Source: Proteocatella sp049670425 (lineage in GTDB: Bacteria; Bacillota; Clostridia; Peptostreptococcales; Filifactoraceae). Taken from it: a stretch of 7,731 nt of DNA. The stretch covers positions 1 to 7,731 of the forward strand of contig JBATTG010000034.1 of NCBI GenBank assembly GCA_049670425.1, in the 5' to 3' direction. The number at the start of each line of letters is the position of its first letter. Position 1 is the stretch's first letter. Below are positions 7,139 through 7,731 of this stretch, piece by piece. The notes below the pieces were generated by a model that was given only the letters and a program-made list of their open reading frames with translations, was not told the DNA's origin and did no database searches. The position numbers and the translations under genes were made by a program.

Positions 7139-7731
7139 CTAAAGATTTGCAGGTTTTATTATCAATGTCAAATCTTGAGCATCATACCTCATTTTTTCAT
7201 AAATTCCTTTTTCTTTTGATCTTAAATTAGGGGGAACATCCATTATTTTAGCTATTATAGCCATGTTGTCCATTTCTGTTATAAGTTGATATTCTCCAAG
7301 AAAAGAATCCAATTGAGTCTTGTCTACTTTTTCTATGAGCATGAAAAGTGATTCGATTCCCGATTTATCTGGTGAAAAATATATGGATATCTTATTGTCT
7401 CCGACCGTTTTGTCGATAAAAAAATTATCTTTAAAACTTATAGGGAATGTTATATTTACATTCATGTCGATATCTTCATATAATTGAGACACTAAATCAA
7501 GTTCTAACGCTTCCGTGATTTTGTAATAGTTTTTCACAAAATTATTAGCTGAAGCTTTTTCTTTATCCAGCTTATCAATAAATTGCATCTTAACCACTTC
7601 TATTATTCCATCATCATCTATATCTACACTTTTAATTGGAGTTGTTTGTATAATTTCCCCTATTTCACTTTCCTTTATCAAACTTTTCAAAGTTTTGTCT
7701 TTGTAGACTACCACGTCAGTTTGACCATAGG
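7139..7731 (-). CDS. Unrecognised protein with a DxDxDG calcium-loop-like motif, C-terminal part (5' end cut by window edge)
   Basis: About 197 C-terminal codons are visible, ending at TAG (7139-7141). The frame stays open to the right edge, reading YGQTDVVVYKDKTLKSL at its visible beginning, so the true start lies outside; a GTG at 7714 is merely internal. I cannot name the family with certainty. The segment SVDIDDDGIIEVVKMQF (D-x-D-x-D-G with a following Glu, at 7598-7624) resembles the Ca-binding loops of VCBS/FG-GAP beta-propeller repeats. The preceding VVVYKDKTLKSL looks like the closing strand of a previous blade. Downstream, FPISFKDNFFIDKTVGDNKISIYF is a beta-rich, aromatic stretch. 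The C-terminus is soluble with no membrane segment. Clostridial proteins of this style are often exported lipoproteins, but the signal peptide that would prove it is not in view. It ends 14 nt before the response regulator and is probably the first or an early gene of the efflux operon. Confidence 0.88.
   Translation of the reverse strand, partial: YGQTDVVVYKDKTLKSLIKESEIGEIIQTTPIKSVDIDDDGIIEVVKMQFIDKLDKEKASANNFVKNYYKITEALELDLVSQLYEDIDMNVNITFPISFKDNFFIDKTVGDNKISIYFSPDKSGIESLFMLIEKVDKTQLDSFLGEYQLITEMDNMAIIAKIMDVPPNLRSKEKGIYEKMRYDAQDLTLIIKPANL

Noticed and set aside
1..7731. CRISPR arrays, tRNA/rRNA genes, insertion sequences or attachment sites.
   Set aside because: Coding sequence fills nearly the whole window, with the longest gap 60 nt. 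No regularly spaced repeats, transposase motifs or structured RNA signatures were seen.

Overview
The window looks like AT-rich chromosomal DNA from a low-GC Firmicute, probably an anaerobic member of the Clostridia or Tissierellia. The evidence is the base composition, strong G-rich Shine-Dalgarno sites 4-8 nt before the starts, codon choice favouring A/T third positions, and protein flavours typical of that group (a SwrC-like RND pump, and a lipoprotein-type sequence with a DxDxDG loop). The assignment is an inference; no rRNA or marker gene is present.

All six genes are on the minus strand, so they read from high to low coordinates: (1) the C-terminal part of an unrecognised protein with a calcium-loop-like DIDDDG motif, cut by the right edge (7731-7139); (2) an OmpR/PhoB-family response regulator (7124-6405); (3) its sensor histidine kinase, overlapping the regulator by 11 nt (6415-4955); (4) an RND-type membrane-fusion (adaptor) protein (4927-3635); (5) a full-length 1046-residue RND efflux pump of the HAE1/SwrC type (3623-483); (6) the N-terminal half of an EamA/DMT-family permease, cut by the left edge (422-1). 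Gaps are 14, -11, 27, 11 and 60 nt. No terminator or convincing promoter is visible, so the set reads as one operon whose promoter lies beyond the right edge.

The likely logic is that the kinase senses an envelope signal with its roughly 135-residue extracytoplasmic domain and phosphorylates the regulator. The regulator would then control its own operon, raising levels of the adaptor and pump, which expel an amphipathic or toxic compound. The first gene may be an exported accessory protein and the last a separate drug or metabolite exporter. The substrate cannot be read from the sequence. No outer-membrane channel gene is present in the window.

Most of the window is ordinary. The points worth a second look are an 8-residue tandem duplication inside the receiver domain of the response regulator, a TolC-contact-like R-L-S motif at the hairpin tip of the adaptor in an apparently monoderm-type operon, substitutions at the canonical proton-relay positions of the pump, and the unrecognised gene at the head of the operon.
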